Assembly: GCF_003479605.1 (NCBI RefSeq)
Contig: NZ_QUHR01000001.1
Coordinates: forward strand, 62,001-126,000
Length of the DNA stretch: 64,000 nt
DNA from: Roseburia sp. AF12-17LB
GTDB taxonomy: Bacteria > Bacillota > Clostridia > Lachnospirales > Lachnospiraceae
Direction: 5' to 3'
The notes under the pieces are model-generated. The model saw nothing but the letters and a program-made list of their open reading frames with translations, did no database searches and had not been told where the DNA came from. Of the stretch, positions 38,196 through 45,857 are shown in pieces; within the stretch, counting starts at the first letter, position 1, and the number at the start of each line of letters is the position of its first letter. A program made the position numbers and the translations under genes.

Positions 38196-38759
38196 ATGGA
38201 TTACCTGTCACACAATGTATCGGAAAATTTAAAGAGACTGCGTCAGTCCAAGGGGATGAGTCTTGATCAGGTGGCAGAGCAGACCGGTGTAAGTAAGAGT
38301 ATGCTGGCACAGATTGAAAAGGGAACGGCAAATCCATCATTAGGTGTGCTTGGAAAGATTACAAGCGGACTGCGGATTGAATTTCAGACTTTGATTGAAG
38401 CTCCCCGTGTGGATTTCTGTCTGGTGAAGCCGGAAGAAATGATTCCAACCAAGGAACTGGAGGGACAGTATAAGGTCTTTACCTGCTTTCCATTTGAGGA
38501 CTCCCAGTCCGTAGAAATCTACCGGATTGACGTAGAGCCGGGCGGTGTATACACCAGTGGAAGCCACGGCGAGCGGACGAGAGAATATATTACGGTAATT
38601 GACGGCGCGCTGACCATAGAATGCCATGACCACAGCCAGAAGGTGGAAAAGAGTCAGGTCTACAAATTTGAAACAGACCAGCCGCACATTTACCGGAATG
38701 AAGGAAGTGAGCGGGCAAGCTGTATGTGCTTTTTCTTAGACTATACAAATATTCGATAA
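38196..38759 (+). CDS. XRE-family regulator with C-terminal cupin domain (PuuR-like)
   Basis: A 187-residue regulator. Residues ~5-65 are an XRE helix-turn-helix (VSENLKRLRQSKGMSLDQVA, then GVSKSMLAQIEKGTANPSL) and ~100-180 a cupin (YITVIDGALTIECHD and DQPHIYRNEG). Proteins of this layout sense a small molecule and control amine, amino-acid or sugar catabolism, such as PuuR for putrescine. ATG 38196 follows AGAGAGG at proper spacing; a GTG at 38163 in frame has no such site. It probably controls the adjacent aminotransferase, permease and dehydrogenase genes. Confidence 0.87.
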   Translation: MDYLSHNVSENLKRLRQSKGMSLDQVAEQTGVSKSMLAQIEKGTANPSLGVLGKITSGLRIEFQTLIEAPRVDFCLVKPEEMIPTKELEGQYKVFTCFPFEDSQSVEIYRIDVEPGGVYTSGSHGERTREYITVIDGALTIECHDHSQKVEKSQVYKFETDQPHIYRNEGSERASCMCFFLDYTNIR

Positions 38760-39299
38760 ATATAGCAGGCAATTGCGAAAGAGAGATAGATTTTGCACGG
38801 AAAATATTACGTTGATTCACAGAGGATTATCTTTATCCGATATGAAATGCCAACAGTTCTTAGAATGTGGGGTTTTCTTGCTTGTAAACTGTCTTTCCGC
38901 TTGCTTTGTCAGAATCGCTGCACTGTCCGTCGAGAGCAGATGCCACATAAAGCCTGCAAGGGGCACTGGGAATTTCGATATAATTATAATTTCATCTGGC
39001 AACCGGCACAAATTCACATCCATGTTCAATTGCACCTCGCTGGTACATCCCTGTACCAGCGTTGCCTGTTGCCAGACGAAATTCCAAGTGCCCCTAACAG
39101 CCCTTATCAGGCATCTGTACTTCGACGAACCGTACAGCGATTCTGACAAACATTGGAAAGACTGTTTTTATAACCAAAAGAAAACCCCGCATTTTAGAAC
39201 TGTGGTATTTCGTAGCGAAAGAAAATCCACTGCGAATCAACGTAATATTATTGTGGCAACTCTTCTCAATCCCTCATTCACAATTGCCTGGAATATTTA
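38756..39299. repeat. ~540-nt imperfect inverted duplication (foldback element)
   Basis: The left arm (~38756-39003) and right arm (~39061-39299) are reverse complements with small indels, about four of five positions by eye. Matching blocks include AGGCAATTG (38766) with CAATTGCCT (39281), AATATTACGTTGATTC (38802) with GAATCAACGTAATATT (39234), TGTCAGAATCGCTG (38908) with CAGCGATTCTGACA (39135), and GGGGCACT (38960) with AGTGCCCC (39087). The centre has a perfect hairpin, GCTGGTACA-tccc-TGTACCAGC (39039-39060). Long frames inside it overlap on both strands and look non-coding. The element starts at the stop codon of the upstream regulator. Confidence 0.85.
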
Positions 39300-39371
39300 T
39301 GGAAGAAATAGAATAAAGAATATATATTTTACAAAGATTATACAAATATCAGACAAAGCAAAACTTGACTT

Positions 39372-39411
39372 GATTCATTCCGAGGATTAGAATGGAAAAA
39401 GAGAATGAATC
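39372..39411 (+). promoter_or_regulatory. Leader hairpin before the mgtE upstream ORF
   Basis: GATTCATTC (39372-39380) and GAATGAATC (39403-39411) form a perfect 9-bp inverted repeat ending at the first base of a CAGGAGGTG ribosome-binding site. Confidence 0.5.
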
Positions 39412-39425
39412 AGGAGGTGAAATGC

Positions 39426-39512
39426 ATGGACAGTTGCGATAGTACTGGGCGAAGTAGTATCTGCGGTAGCAGACAGAAGATGATTTTGGCGCAATTGGCC
39501 ATGGATTTCTGA
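39426..39512 (+). CDS. Possible 28-codon leader peptide upstream of mgtE
   Basis: ATG 39426 lies eight bases after a full AGGAGG (39412-39417) and opens a 28-codon frame (MDSCDSTGRSSICGSRQ...) ending at TGA 39510-39512. The stop lies in the loop of the terminator at 39491-39543, the arrangement expected if translation influences terminator folding. A second tiny frame, MHGQLR, starts at 39422 but is too close to the ribosome-binding site. There is no homology evidence, so this is tentative. Confidence 0.4.
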   Translation: MDSCDSTGRSSICGSRQKMILAQLAMDF

Positions 39513-39543
39513 TAAGAATCCAGACAGGACAATTGCTCTTTTT
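39491..39543 (+). terminator. Terminator/attenuator in the mgtE leader
   Basis: GCAATTGGCC (39491-39500) pairs with GGACAATTGC (39527-39536), with an inner GGATT/AATCC stem, followed by TCTTTTT. It lies between a leader region and mgtE, about 90 bases before the start codon, so it can act as an Mg2+-responsive or translation-responsive attenuator. Confidence 0.75.
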
Positions 39544-39632
39544 ACGCTGGAAATGCGCTGTGTGTTTCCTGTAATTGTGAGGGTATCATCTGTGCTGCTG
39601 CTGCAGGAAAATGATGTAAGGAGGCAGAAGCA

Positions 39633-41024
39633 GTGGACGAGAAATTAAAAGAGCAGAATTATGTAGAAGAGTTAATAGAGATTATCCGCAGTACAAAGAG
39701 TAATGAGGAATTGCGGGATAAATTATCCGATTATCATGAAAATGATATTGCGGATGCATTTGTGCGTCTGGATGAAGAAGAACGAAAGAGATTGTACCCA
39801 ATCCTGGGAGCGGAACAGGTTGCGGAAATCTTTACTTATATTGATGACCCGGATTTATATCTGAATGAATTGGATCTGGATAAAGCGGCACGGGTTATTT
39901 CCTACATGGACTCCGATGATGCGGTAGATGTCTTAGACGAACTGGATGATTCCAAGCAGGCACAGCTGGTAGAGTTGCTGGACGAGGAATCCAGTCATGA
40001 CATTAAGATGATTCAGTCTTATGAGGATGATGAAGTCGGTAGCAAGATGACCACGAACTTCATTGTGATTAAGAATGATCTTACCATCCGGCAGGCTATG
40101 CGGGAGCTGATTCGTCAGGCGGGAGAAAATGATAACATTTTGACAGTTTATGTTACTGATGAAGCAGGCAAATTCTATGGAGCCATCGATTTAAAGGACT
40201 TAATCATTGCCCGTGAAAATAATGCACTGGAAGATATCATCAGCACATCCTATCCGTATTTGCGTGATCATGAACAGATTAGTGAATGTATTGAGCGAAT
40301 GAAGGACTATGCAGAGGACTCCATTCCGGTACTGGATGAAAATGATGAAATCTTAGGTGTTATCACATCTCAGGATATCGTAGAAGTTGTGGATGATGAG
40401 ATGGGTGATGACTACGCAAAGTTAGCAGGTCTGACCGCCGAAGAAGATTTACAGGAAACGCTGATAGAGAGTATGAAGAAACGTCTGCCATGGCTGATTA
40501 TCTTGCTGGTACTTGGCATGGGCGTATCTTCTGTAGTTGGAATTTTTGAGACCGTTGTAGCCGTAATTCCAATTGTCATGTGTTTCCAGTCGCTGATACT
40601 TGACATGGCAGGAAATGTCGGAACACAGTCGCTGGCTGTAACCATTCGTGTACTGGTAGATGAAAATCTTACGTCAAAACAGAAGCGTCATCTGGTAGGA
40701 AAGGAAATGCGTGTTGGATTTATGAACGGACTTTTTCTGGGGATACTGGCATTTTCCTTTATCGGATTATATGTCTGGCTGTTAAAGAATAATCCGGTGA
40801 TTCATGCGTTTATTATTTCAGGATGCGTGGGTCTTGCACTGATGATAGCAATGGTAATATCAAGCCTTGTGGGAACATTGATTCCAATGCTTTTTCATAA
40901 GATTAAGATTGATCCGGCAGTGGCATCCGGCCCATTGATTACCACAATTAATGACCTGGTAGCAGTAGTAACCTATTATGGATTAGTCTGGCTGCTGTTG
41001 ATAGATGTATTGCATTTTGCATAG
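39633..41024 (+). CDS. mgtE: Magnesium transporter MgtE
   Basis: A 463-residue Mg2+ channel. The N-terminal domain (~1-130, acidic helical repeats such as DPDLYLNELDLDKAARVIS), two CBS domains (~135-255, with TSYPYLRDHEQISECIERM and DSIPVLDENDEILGVIT) and a C-terminal five-helix pore domain (~280-463) appear in order. The pore signature reads SLILDMAGNVGTQSL. GTG 39633 follows AAGGAGG. The upstream leader with a terminator suggests control by termination, possibly by Mg2+. Confidence 0.95.
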   Translation: MDEKLKEQNYVEELIEIIRSTKSNEELRDKLSDYHENDIADAFVRLDEEERKRLYPILGAEQVAEIFTYIDDPDLYLNELDLDKAARVISYMDSDDAVDVLDELDDSKQAQLVELLDEESSHDIKMIQSYEDDEVGSKMTTNFIVIKNDLTIRQAMRELIRQAGENDNILTVYVTDEAGKFYGAIDLKDLIIARENNALEDIISTSYPYLRDHEQISECIERMKDYAEDSIPVLDENDEILGVITSQDIVEVVDDEMGDDYAKLAGLTAEEDLQETLIESMKKRLPWLIILLVLGMGVSSVVGIFETVVAVIPIVMCFQSLILDMAGNVGTQSLAVTIRVLVDENLTSKQKRHLVGKEMRVGFMNGLFLGILAFSFIGLYVWLLKNNPVIHAFIISGCVGLALMIAMVISSLVGTLIPMLFHKIKIDPAVASGPLITTINDLVAVVTYYGLVWLLLIDVLHFA

Positions 41025-41056
41025 CATAAAACCTTAGGATGATGAGGAAATAAAGG

Positions 41057-41764
41057 ATGAATAAAATCCAGAATATAAAAGTCCTTTTTTGGGATATTGA
41101 TAATACACTGCTTGATTTTGATGCGGGAGCAGAAGATTCCATGAAACAGGCATTTGCAGATTTGGGGCTGGAGTTTAAACCGGAAATGTTTAATGTTTTT
41201 CAGGAAGAAAATCATATTATCTGGGACAAAATCGAAAAGGGTGAATTATCAAGGGAAGACCTTCCCTATGTCCGCTGGCAGATTATATTAAAACGGCTGG
41301 GATTAAAAGCCGATGGTGTGGCAATGGAGCATGTGTTCCGAAGCTATCTTCATAATAGTGCAGTGCCGGTGAGCGGTGCATTGGAAACATTGGAAGCTTT
41401 AGCAGGAAAATACATATTCTGTGCAGCAAGCAACGGACCGTATGAGCAGCAGCTAAACCGCCTGGAACGAGGCGGCATGCGTAAATATTTTACACATTGC
41501 TTTGTTTCGGAAAAGGTTGGCGTAGAGAAACCGAGCCTTCGTTTTTTTGAAAAATGTATGGAAGAATTGCCTGGAATTGAACCGGAAGAATGCCTGATGA
41601 TAGGTGATTCCCTGACAGCAGATATTGCAGGAGGGCATGCTGCAGGACTTAAAACCTGTTGGTATCATCCGGAAGATGCCATAACCAATGAAAAATTAAG
41701 AGAGTTAGAGCAGCAGGCAGATTACAGAGTAGAAAAATTGGTGGATTTGACAAAAAAATTATAG
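41057..41764 (+). CDS. HAD-family hydrolase, YjjG-type nucleotidase
   Basis: A 235-residue HAD phosphatase. Motif I is FWDIDNTLLDFD (nucleophile Asp), motif II is the Ser in AASNGPYE, motif III is the Lys in GVEKPSLRFF and motif IV is MIGDSLTADIAGG. The C1-type helical cap lies at ~20-90. It matches the pyrimidine 5'-nucleotidase YjjG group that removes non-canonical nucleotides. It follows mgtE by 32 bases; both may share a transcript, and HAD enzymes need Mg2+. Confidence 0.87.
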   Translation: MNKIQNIKVLFWDIDNTLLDFDAGAEDSMKQAFADLGLEFKPEMFNVFQEENHIIWDKIEKGELSREDLPYVRWQIILKRLGLKADGVAMEHVFRSYLHNSAVPVSGALETLEALAGKYIFCAASNGPYEQQLNRLERGGMRKYFTHCFVSEKVGVEKPSLRFFEKCMEELPGIEPEECLMIGDSLTADIAGGHAAGLKTCWYHPEDAITNEKLRELEQQADYRVEKLVDLTKKL

Positions 41765-41792
41765 CTTGGATGGGAGAGATTAACAGGAGAAA

Positions 41793-42734
41793 ATGGAAGA
41801 CAGGAAAGAAATTATAAAAATCAAAGAGCCCATATCAACTGCAAATAAGTTTCACTCTTCGGAGCTTTTTTATATTGAAGAGGCAAAATTACCGTTCTCA
41901 GCAGGAATTTATACTTTAGCGGGGTGTGCGATGCACTGGCATCATTCATGGGAAATTTTGTGCCAGTTAGAGGGTGAAGCATATGTAAGATTTGGTGGGG
42001 AGAAGATTATTTCAAGACCAGGCGACATCACGGTCATTTCTGGGGAAGAACCACATGAAACGGAAAAAATTACAAAGCGACATAAAATATTGTTGTTACA
42101 GTTTCAAATGGAACCTGTTTTACCCTATTTTTCTGTGGCAAAGGAATATCAACACATTCCAAGTATATTATTAGATCCGTTTCGAAAAGTTGGACATTTT
42201 AATTTGAGAAGTAAAAAAGTAGAATCCATTATGTGGAAAATAGAGGGAGAATATAAAAAGAAGATTTTGGGATATGAGATTCGGATACCTGCGTATATTA
42301 TGGAACTAATGGTATACTTTATGCGAAATGATTATATTTGTGCCAGAAGACCTGCGACAGAAGTTATGATAGCCTTGGAAAAAATCAGACCTGCGTTGTC
42401 TTACATAGAAGAAAATTATCAAAATCATATAGAGTTACAAAATGTAGCAGAATTGTGTTGCATGAGTATGTATACATTTTGCAGAGTGTTTAAACAGGCA
42501 ACAGATTATACATTTGTAGAGTATTTAAATCATATCCGATTAAAATCTGCAGAAAAATTATTGCTTTCCACAAAACTCCCCATCAGTGAAGTGGCATATG
42601 AATCTGGTTTCTCAGGATTGAGCTATTTTAACCGGAAGTTTAAGGAAGTATATTCTATGGGACCAAGCAGATACCGTAAAATAAGTGGAAATGAAGAATT
42701 AAACTGTGAGGGTTATCATCATTCCAGAATTTAA
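41793..42734 (+). CDS. AraC-family transcriptional regulator
   Basis: A 313-residue regulator with an N-terminal cupin-like sensor (~residues 20-130, including GCAMHWHHSWEILCQLEG and RPGDITVISGEEPHE) and a C-terminal double HTH (~205-305: NHIELQNVAELCCMSMYTF and PISEVAYESGFSGLSYFNRK). It lies upstream of, and in the same direction as, a sugar ABC importer with a GH94 phosphorylase, so it is the probable sugar-responsive activator of that operon. Confidence 0.92.
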   Translation: MEDRKEIIKIKEPISTANKFHSSELFYIEEAKLPFSAGIYTLAGCAMHWHHSWEILCQLEGEAYVRFGGEKIISRPGDITVISGEEPHETEKITKRHKILLLQFQMEPVLPYFSVAKEYQHIPSILLDPFRKVGHFNLRSKKVESIMWKIEGEYKKKILGYEIRIPAYIMELMVYFMRNDYICARRPATEVMIALEKIRPALSYIEENYQNHIELQNVAELCCMSMYTFCRVFKQATDYTFVEYLNHIRLKSAEKLLLSTKLPISEVAYESGFSGLSYFNRKFKEVYSMGPSRYRKISGNEELNCEGYHHSRI

Positions 42735-42754
42735 AATATAGTAGTATATAAAGG

Positions 42755-42798
42755 AGACGAAATATACAAAATGTGATTAGTATATTTCGTCTTTTTTT
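42755..42798 (+). terminator. Intrinsic terminator after the AraC gene
   Basis: AGACGAAATATAC (42755-42767) pairs perfectly with GTATATTTCGTCT (42780-42792), followed by a run of T to 42798. Confidence 0.92.
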
Positions 42799-42848
42799 AA
42801 TTAAAAATGTCTCACGCAAAATAGTGCAAAAATAAAGCAAGAATGAAA

Positions 42849-42877
42849 TTGAATCATGAATATAAAATCGTTATATT
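42849..42877 (+). promoter_or_regulatory. Promoter of the GH94 sugar-uptake operon
   Basis: TTGAAT (42849-42854) and TATATT (42872-42877) are 17 bases apart, about 85 bases before the binding-protein gene. The weak -35 fits activation by the adjacent AraC-type protein. Confidence 0.65.
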
Positions 42878-42961
42878 AAAACTACAAAAAGCAAGGAGAA
42901 TAAAGTAAAAGGCGCCAGGGGAGAAGAACAAAAAAGTATTAGTGTAAAAGGAGGAAAAAGA

Positions 42962-44239
42962 ATGAAGAGATTAGTTGCAGTACTTTTGTGTATGACAATG
43001 GCAGTATCAATTACAGCTTGTGGTAACTCTGAAACAGAAAATAACAAAGTAGCAGGAACAGAAGCCGGAGATAAACCGGAAAGCATTAGCGTTATTTGTA
43101 CAACCGACGAAGAAGGACTTTATGAGTATGCTGGAAAGAAGTACGAAGAAATGTATGGTGTAAAAGTAAATCTGATTTGTCAGTCCTATGATAGTACACA
43201 CGAAAAAATTACTACAACATGGACCGGTGGAGGCAATGCGGATGTTTGCTATGTAGATATTCCATGGGTTGCAGAATTTGAAAGTAAGGGAGTAACCATA
43301 GACTTAAGTGAATATATGGATGAAGATGTAAAAAACAGTTTGATTGAGAGTTCGTTAAATCAGATGATTTATAATGGAAAAACAGAAGCAATTCCGTTTG
43401 CAAATGGTGGAAAATGGATGTTTTATAATAAGCAGATGTTAGCGGATGCTGGATATGAGGAGCCACCAAAAACATGGGATGAATTAAAAGAAATGTCTCA
43501 GGATATGATGGATAAAGGCATTTGCAAGTATGGTATTGCATGGGGAGCATCCCAGGCAGAAGGTTTAATTTGCGATTTGACAACCATGATATACAGTTTT
43601 GGTGGAACGTGGCAGAAAGAAGACGGTTCATTTGACGTTAACAGTGAAAGTGCAAATAATGCAGTACAGTTCATGTATGATTCTATGCAGGATGGATGGG
43701 CAGATCCGGCATCAATTACCTATACGGACAGAGATTGTTTGGATCCGTTCATGGCGGGAGACACAGCATTTGTTATGAATTGGGCTTATGTGTATGGATA
43801 TGCAAATAATCCGGAAAATTCTACTGTTGCAGGAAATGTAGATGTATGTTTAATGCCTGGAACTGATAAAGCAGAAAGTGCTTCAGTGACTGGTGGCGGT
43901 GGCTTCGGAGTATTATCTACCTCAAAATATCCGGAGTATGCATATAAATATATTGAGTTATTTACGAGTGAGGATATTCAGAAATATGCTTATGAGAATT
44001 ATAATGTACTGCCGACAATTGATGCATTATATAAAGATGAGAATCTGGTGGCTGAACATGAAGAGCTGGCTAAGTTTTATCCGCAGTTTGCAACAGCACA
44101 TCCAAGACCTCAGCTTGCTGATTATAGTGAGTGGTCTAATACAGTACAACCATTATTTTCAGCAGCACTGTCAGGTTCAACTTCAATAGAGGATGCACTA
44201 AATCAGGCAGAAGAAGTATCAGAAAGTTTTGTGAATTAA
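42962..44239 (+). CDS. Sugar ABC transporter substrate-binding lipoprotein
   Basis: A 425-residue exported lipoprotein of the MalE/extracellular solute-binding type 1 family. The signal peptide ends in lipobox ITAC (Cys20). Typical segments are GGNADVCYVDIPWVAEFESKG, GGKWMFYNKQMLADAGY, PPKTWDELKEMSQDM, and the late MAGDTAFVMNWAYVYG. It starts a transport operon that leads to a GH94 phosphorylase, so a beta-linked disaccharide or oligosaccharide is the likely ligand. Confidence 0.92.
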   Translation: MKRLVAVLLCMTMAVSITACGNSETENNKVAGTEAGDKPESISVICTTDEEGLYEYAGKKYEEMYGVKVNLICQSYDSTHEKITTTWTGGGNADVCYVDIPWVAEFESKGVTIDLSEYMDEDVKNSLIESSLNQMIYNGKTEAIPFANGGKWMFYNKQMLADAGYEEPPKTWDELKEMSQDMMDKGICKYGIAWGASQAEGLICDLTTMIYSFGGTWQKEDGSFDVNSESANNAVQFMYDSMQDGWADPASITYTDRDCLDPFMAGDTAFVMNWAYVYGYANNPENSTVAGNVDVCLMPGTDKAESASVTGGGGFGVLSTSKYPEYAYKYIELFTSEDIQKYAYENYNVLPTIDALYKDENLVAEHEELAKFYPQFATAHPRPQLADYSEWSNTVQPLFSAALSGSTSIEDALNQAEEVSESFVN

Positions 44240-44245
44240 ATAGAG

Positions 44246-44277
44246 AATGGCAGGTAGGTAAACTGCCTGCCATTTTT
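44246..44277 (+). promoter_or_regulatory. Intercistronic hairpin between binding-protein and permease genes
   Basis: AATGGCAGG (44246-44254) pairs with CCTGCCATT (44266-44274), followed by TTT. Such hairpins after the binding-protein gene partly terminate or protect the upstream mRNA and give excess binding protein. Confidence 0.65.
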
Positions 44278-44294
44278 AATATGAGGGTAAGAAT

Positions 44295-44980
44295 ATGAAG
44301 AGGAAGAATAAATCAAGTATATCACAAGCAAGAACTGCTTATGGAATGATTACTCCGGCCATGCTGATTATCATGGGATTAGGATTATTTCCTGTTTTGT
44401 TTACATTGTGGTTCAGCTTAAATGATGTAAATCCAGGTAGTCTTGCAACGAAATTTGTTGGATTAAAGAATTATGCAGAAGTTATGAGTACCCATGCATT
44501 TTGGAATTCTTTAAAAATTACTTTATATTTTTCAGTTGTATCAGTGATAATTCAGATTATATTGGGAACACTTACAGCATTATTGCTGAATCAAAATTTT
44601 AAGGGAAGATGCTTCCACTTGTTATCATTATGCTGCTTGCAGGACTCCAGACCGTGTCTAATGATGCAAAGGAGGCATCAATTATAGACGGGGCAAATGC
44701 ATGGCAGAGATTTAAAGTAGTGTATTTTCCTGCATTAAGGCCAATGTATATAGTGGTTCTTGTTTTGCGTACAATTCAGACGATTCGAGTTTTTGATATT
44801 GTATATTCGTTGACGTCAGGTGGACCAAATGACAGTACACAGGTAGTAAGCTTTTATGCGTATCATGAAATCTTTGATTACTTACATTATGGTAAAGGTT
44901 CGGCAATATGCGTAATTATAGCAGTTGTTATATTGTTATTGAGCCTTCTTTACCTGAAAGCAGGAAAAACGGAGGATTAA
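44295..44980 (+). pseudogene. Sugar ABC permease (MalF type) broken by an internal deletion and frameshift
   Basis: Two frames each hold half of one permease. The first (from ATG 44295) reads normally through TALLLNQNFKGR (~residue 104) and then turns into CFHLLSLCC nonsense. The second frame picks up at 44609 with MLPLVIIMLLAGLQTVSNDA, then the EAA loop ASIIDGANAWQRFKVVYFP and a normal C-terminus to TAA 44980. Compared with complete MalF-type permeases (for example 224-1105), roughly 60-70 residues with central membrane helices are missing and the frame changes at the junction. The junction carries GGAAGA, a possible short direct repeat used in the deletion. An assembly error is the alternative. 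Confidence 0.85.
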
Positions 44981-44983
44981 GAT

Positions 44984-45841
44984 ATGAATCGAACGGTAAA
45001 GAGAAGAATAGGAAGGATATTATTATATTTGGCAGTGATATTATTGGTTCTTTGGACGCTATTGCCAATTATCTGGATGTTTATATCCAGTATCATATCA
45101 GAAAATGAATTGTTAAGTAGTGACAAAATACTGCCTACATCAATTACCTGGGAACGATACAAAATGTTATTGTGGGATAAAAATCCAACAAAACAAGTTG
45201 AAGTATTCCGAATGGCAATAAAAAACAGTTGCATTGTTGCGGGTACAACAACAGTAATTAGTCTTGTATTAGGTGCAGTGGCATCCTATGCGTTTGCAAG
45301 ATTACGCTTTCGAATGAAAAAACCAATGTTATTTGGAGTAATGTTTTTTCAGCTGCTACCACCAATTGCATTGGTAATACCGTATTATATCATGATTAGC
45401 CGGATGGGGTTGCTGGATCATTTGGGAACATTAATATTAATTAATACAAATGCAGTTCTTGCCTATGTAATCTGGGTCTTGAACGGATATTTTAAATCGG
45501 TTCCATTTGAACTTGAAGAAGCAGGACGGGTAGATGGTTGTAGTTGGAATCAGGTGTTTTGGAAAATTATTATGCCGACAGCATTGCCGGGATATGTTGC
45601 AGTAGGTGTTCTTGCATTCCTTATGGCATGGGATGAATTTCTGTATGCATTAATTTTTACTACATCAAAAACTTCGAAGACATTAACGGTTGCGGTATCA
45701 GAGTTTGGAACAAAGTATGGAATTGATTATGGAATGATGATGACTGCAGGATTGCTGGCTACAGTTGTACCAATGGTATTAGCACTAATTTTCCAAAGAT
45801 ATATTGTAGGAGGATTAACGGCAGGAGCGGTTAAGGGTTAA
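44984..45841 (+). CDS. Sugar ABC transporter permease, MalG type
   Basis: A 285-residue intact permease with six membrane segments and the EAA loop FELEEAGRVDGCSWNQVF (~residues 175-192), ending in GLTAGAVKG. It starts four bases after the broken partner permease. With that partner defective, this importer would be non-functional unless another MalF-type subunit substitutes. Confidence 0.92.
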   Translation: MNRTVKRRIGRILLYLAVILLVLWTLLPIIWMFISSIISENELLSSDKILPTSITWERYKMLLWDKNPTKQVEVFRMAIKNSCIVAGTTTVISLVLGAVASYAFARLRFRMKKPMLFGVMFFQLLPPIALVIPYYIMISRMGLLDHLGTLILINTNAVLAYVIWVLNGYFKSVPFELEEAGRVDGCSWNQVFWKIIMPTALPGYVAVGVLAFLMAWDEFLYALIFTTSKTSKTLTVAVSEFGTKYGIDYGMMMTAGLLATVVPMVLALIFQRYIVGGLTAGAVKG

Positions 45842-45857
45842 GAAAAAGGAGTAAAGA

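Noticed and set aside
38773..39390. A 205-codon open frame through the foldback
   Set aside because: It follows both arms of the inverted duplication, overlaps other long frames on both strands, has Cys/Ser-rich non-protein-like composition and no ribosome-binding site.
39411..39600. M-box (ykoK) magnesium riboswitch
   Set aside because: The conserved GGTGAGGCTCC and later core segments were not found by eye; only a hairpin, a tiny ORF and a terminator can be supported.
44609..44980. Independent small permease gene starting at ATG 44609
   Set aside because: The sequence is the second half of a MalF-type permease and the purine-rich stretch before it touches the ATG; a deleted pseudogene explains it better.
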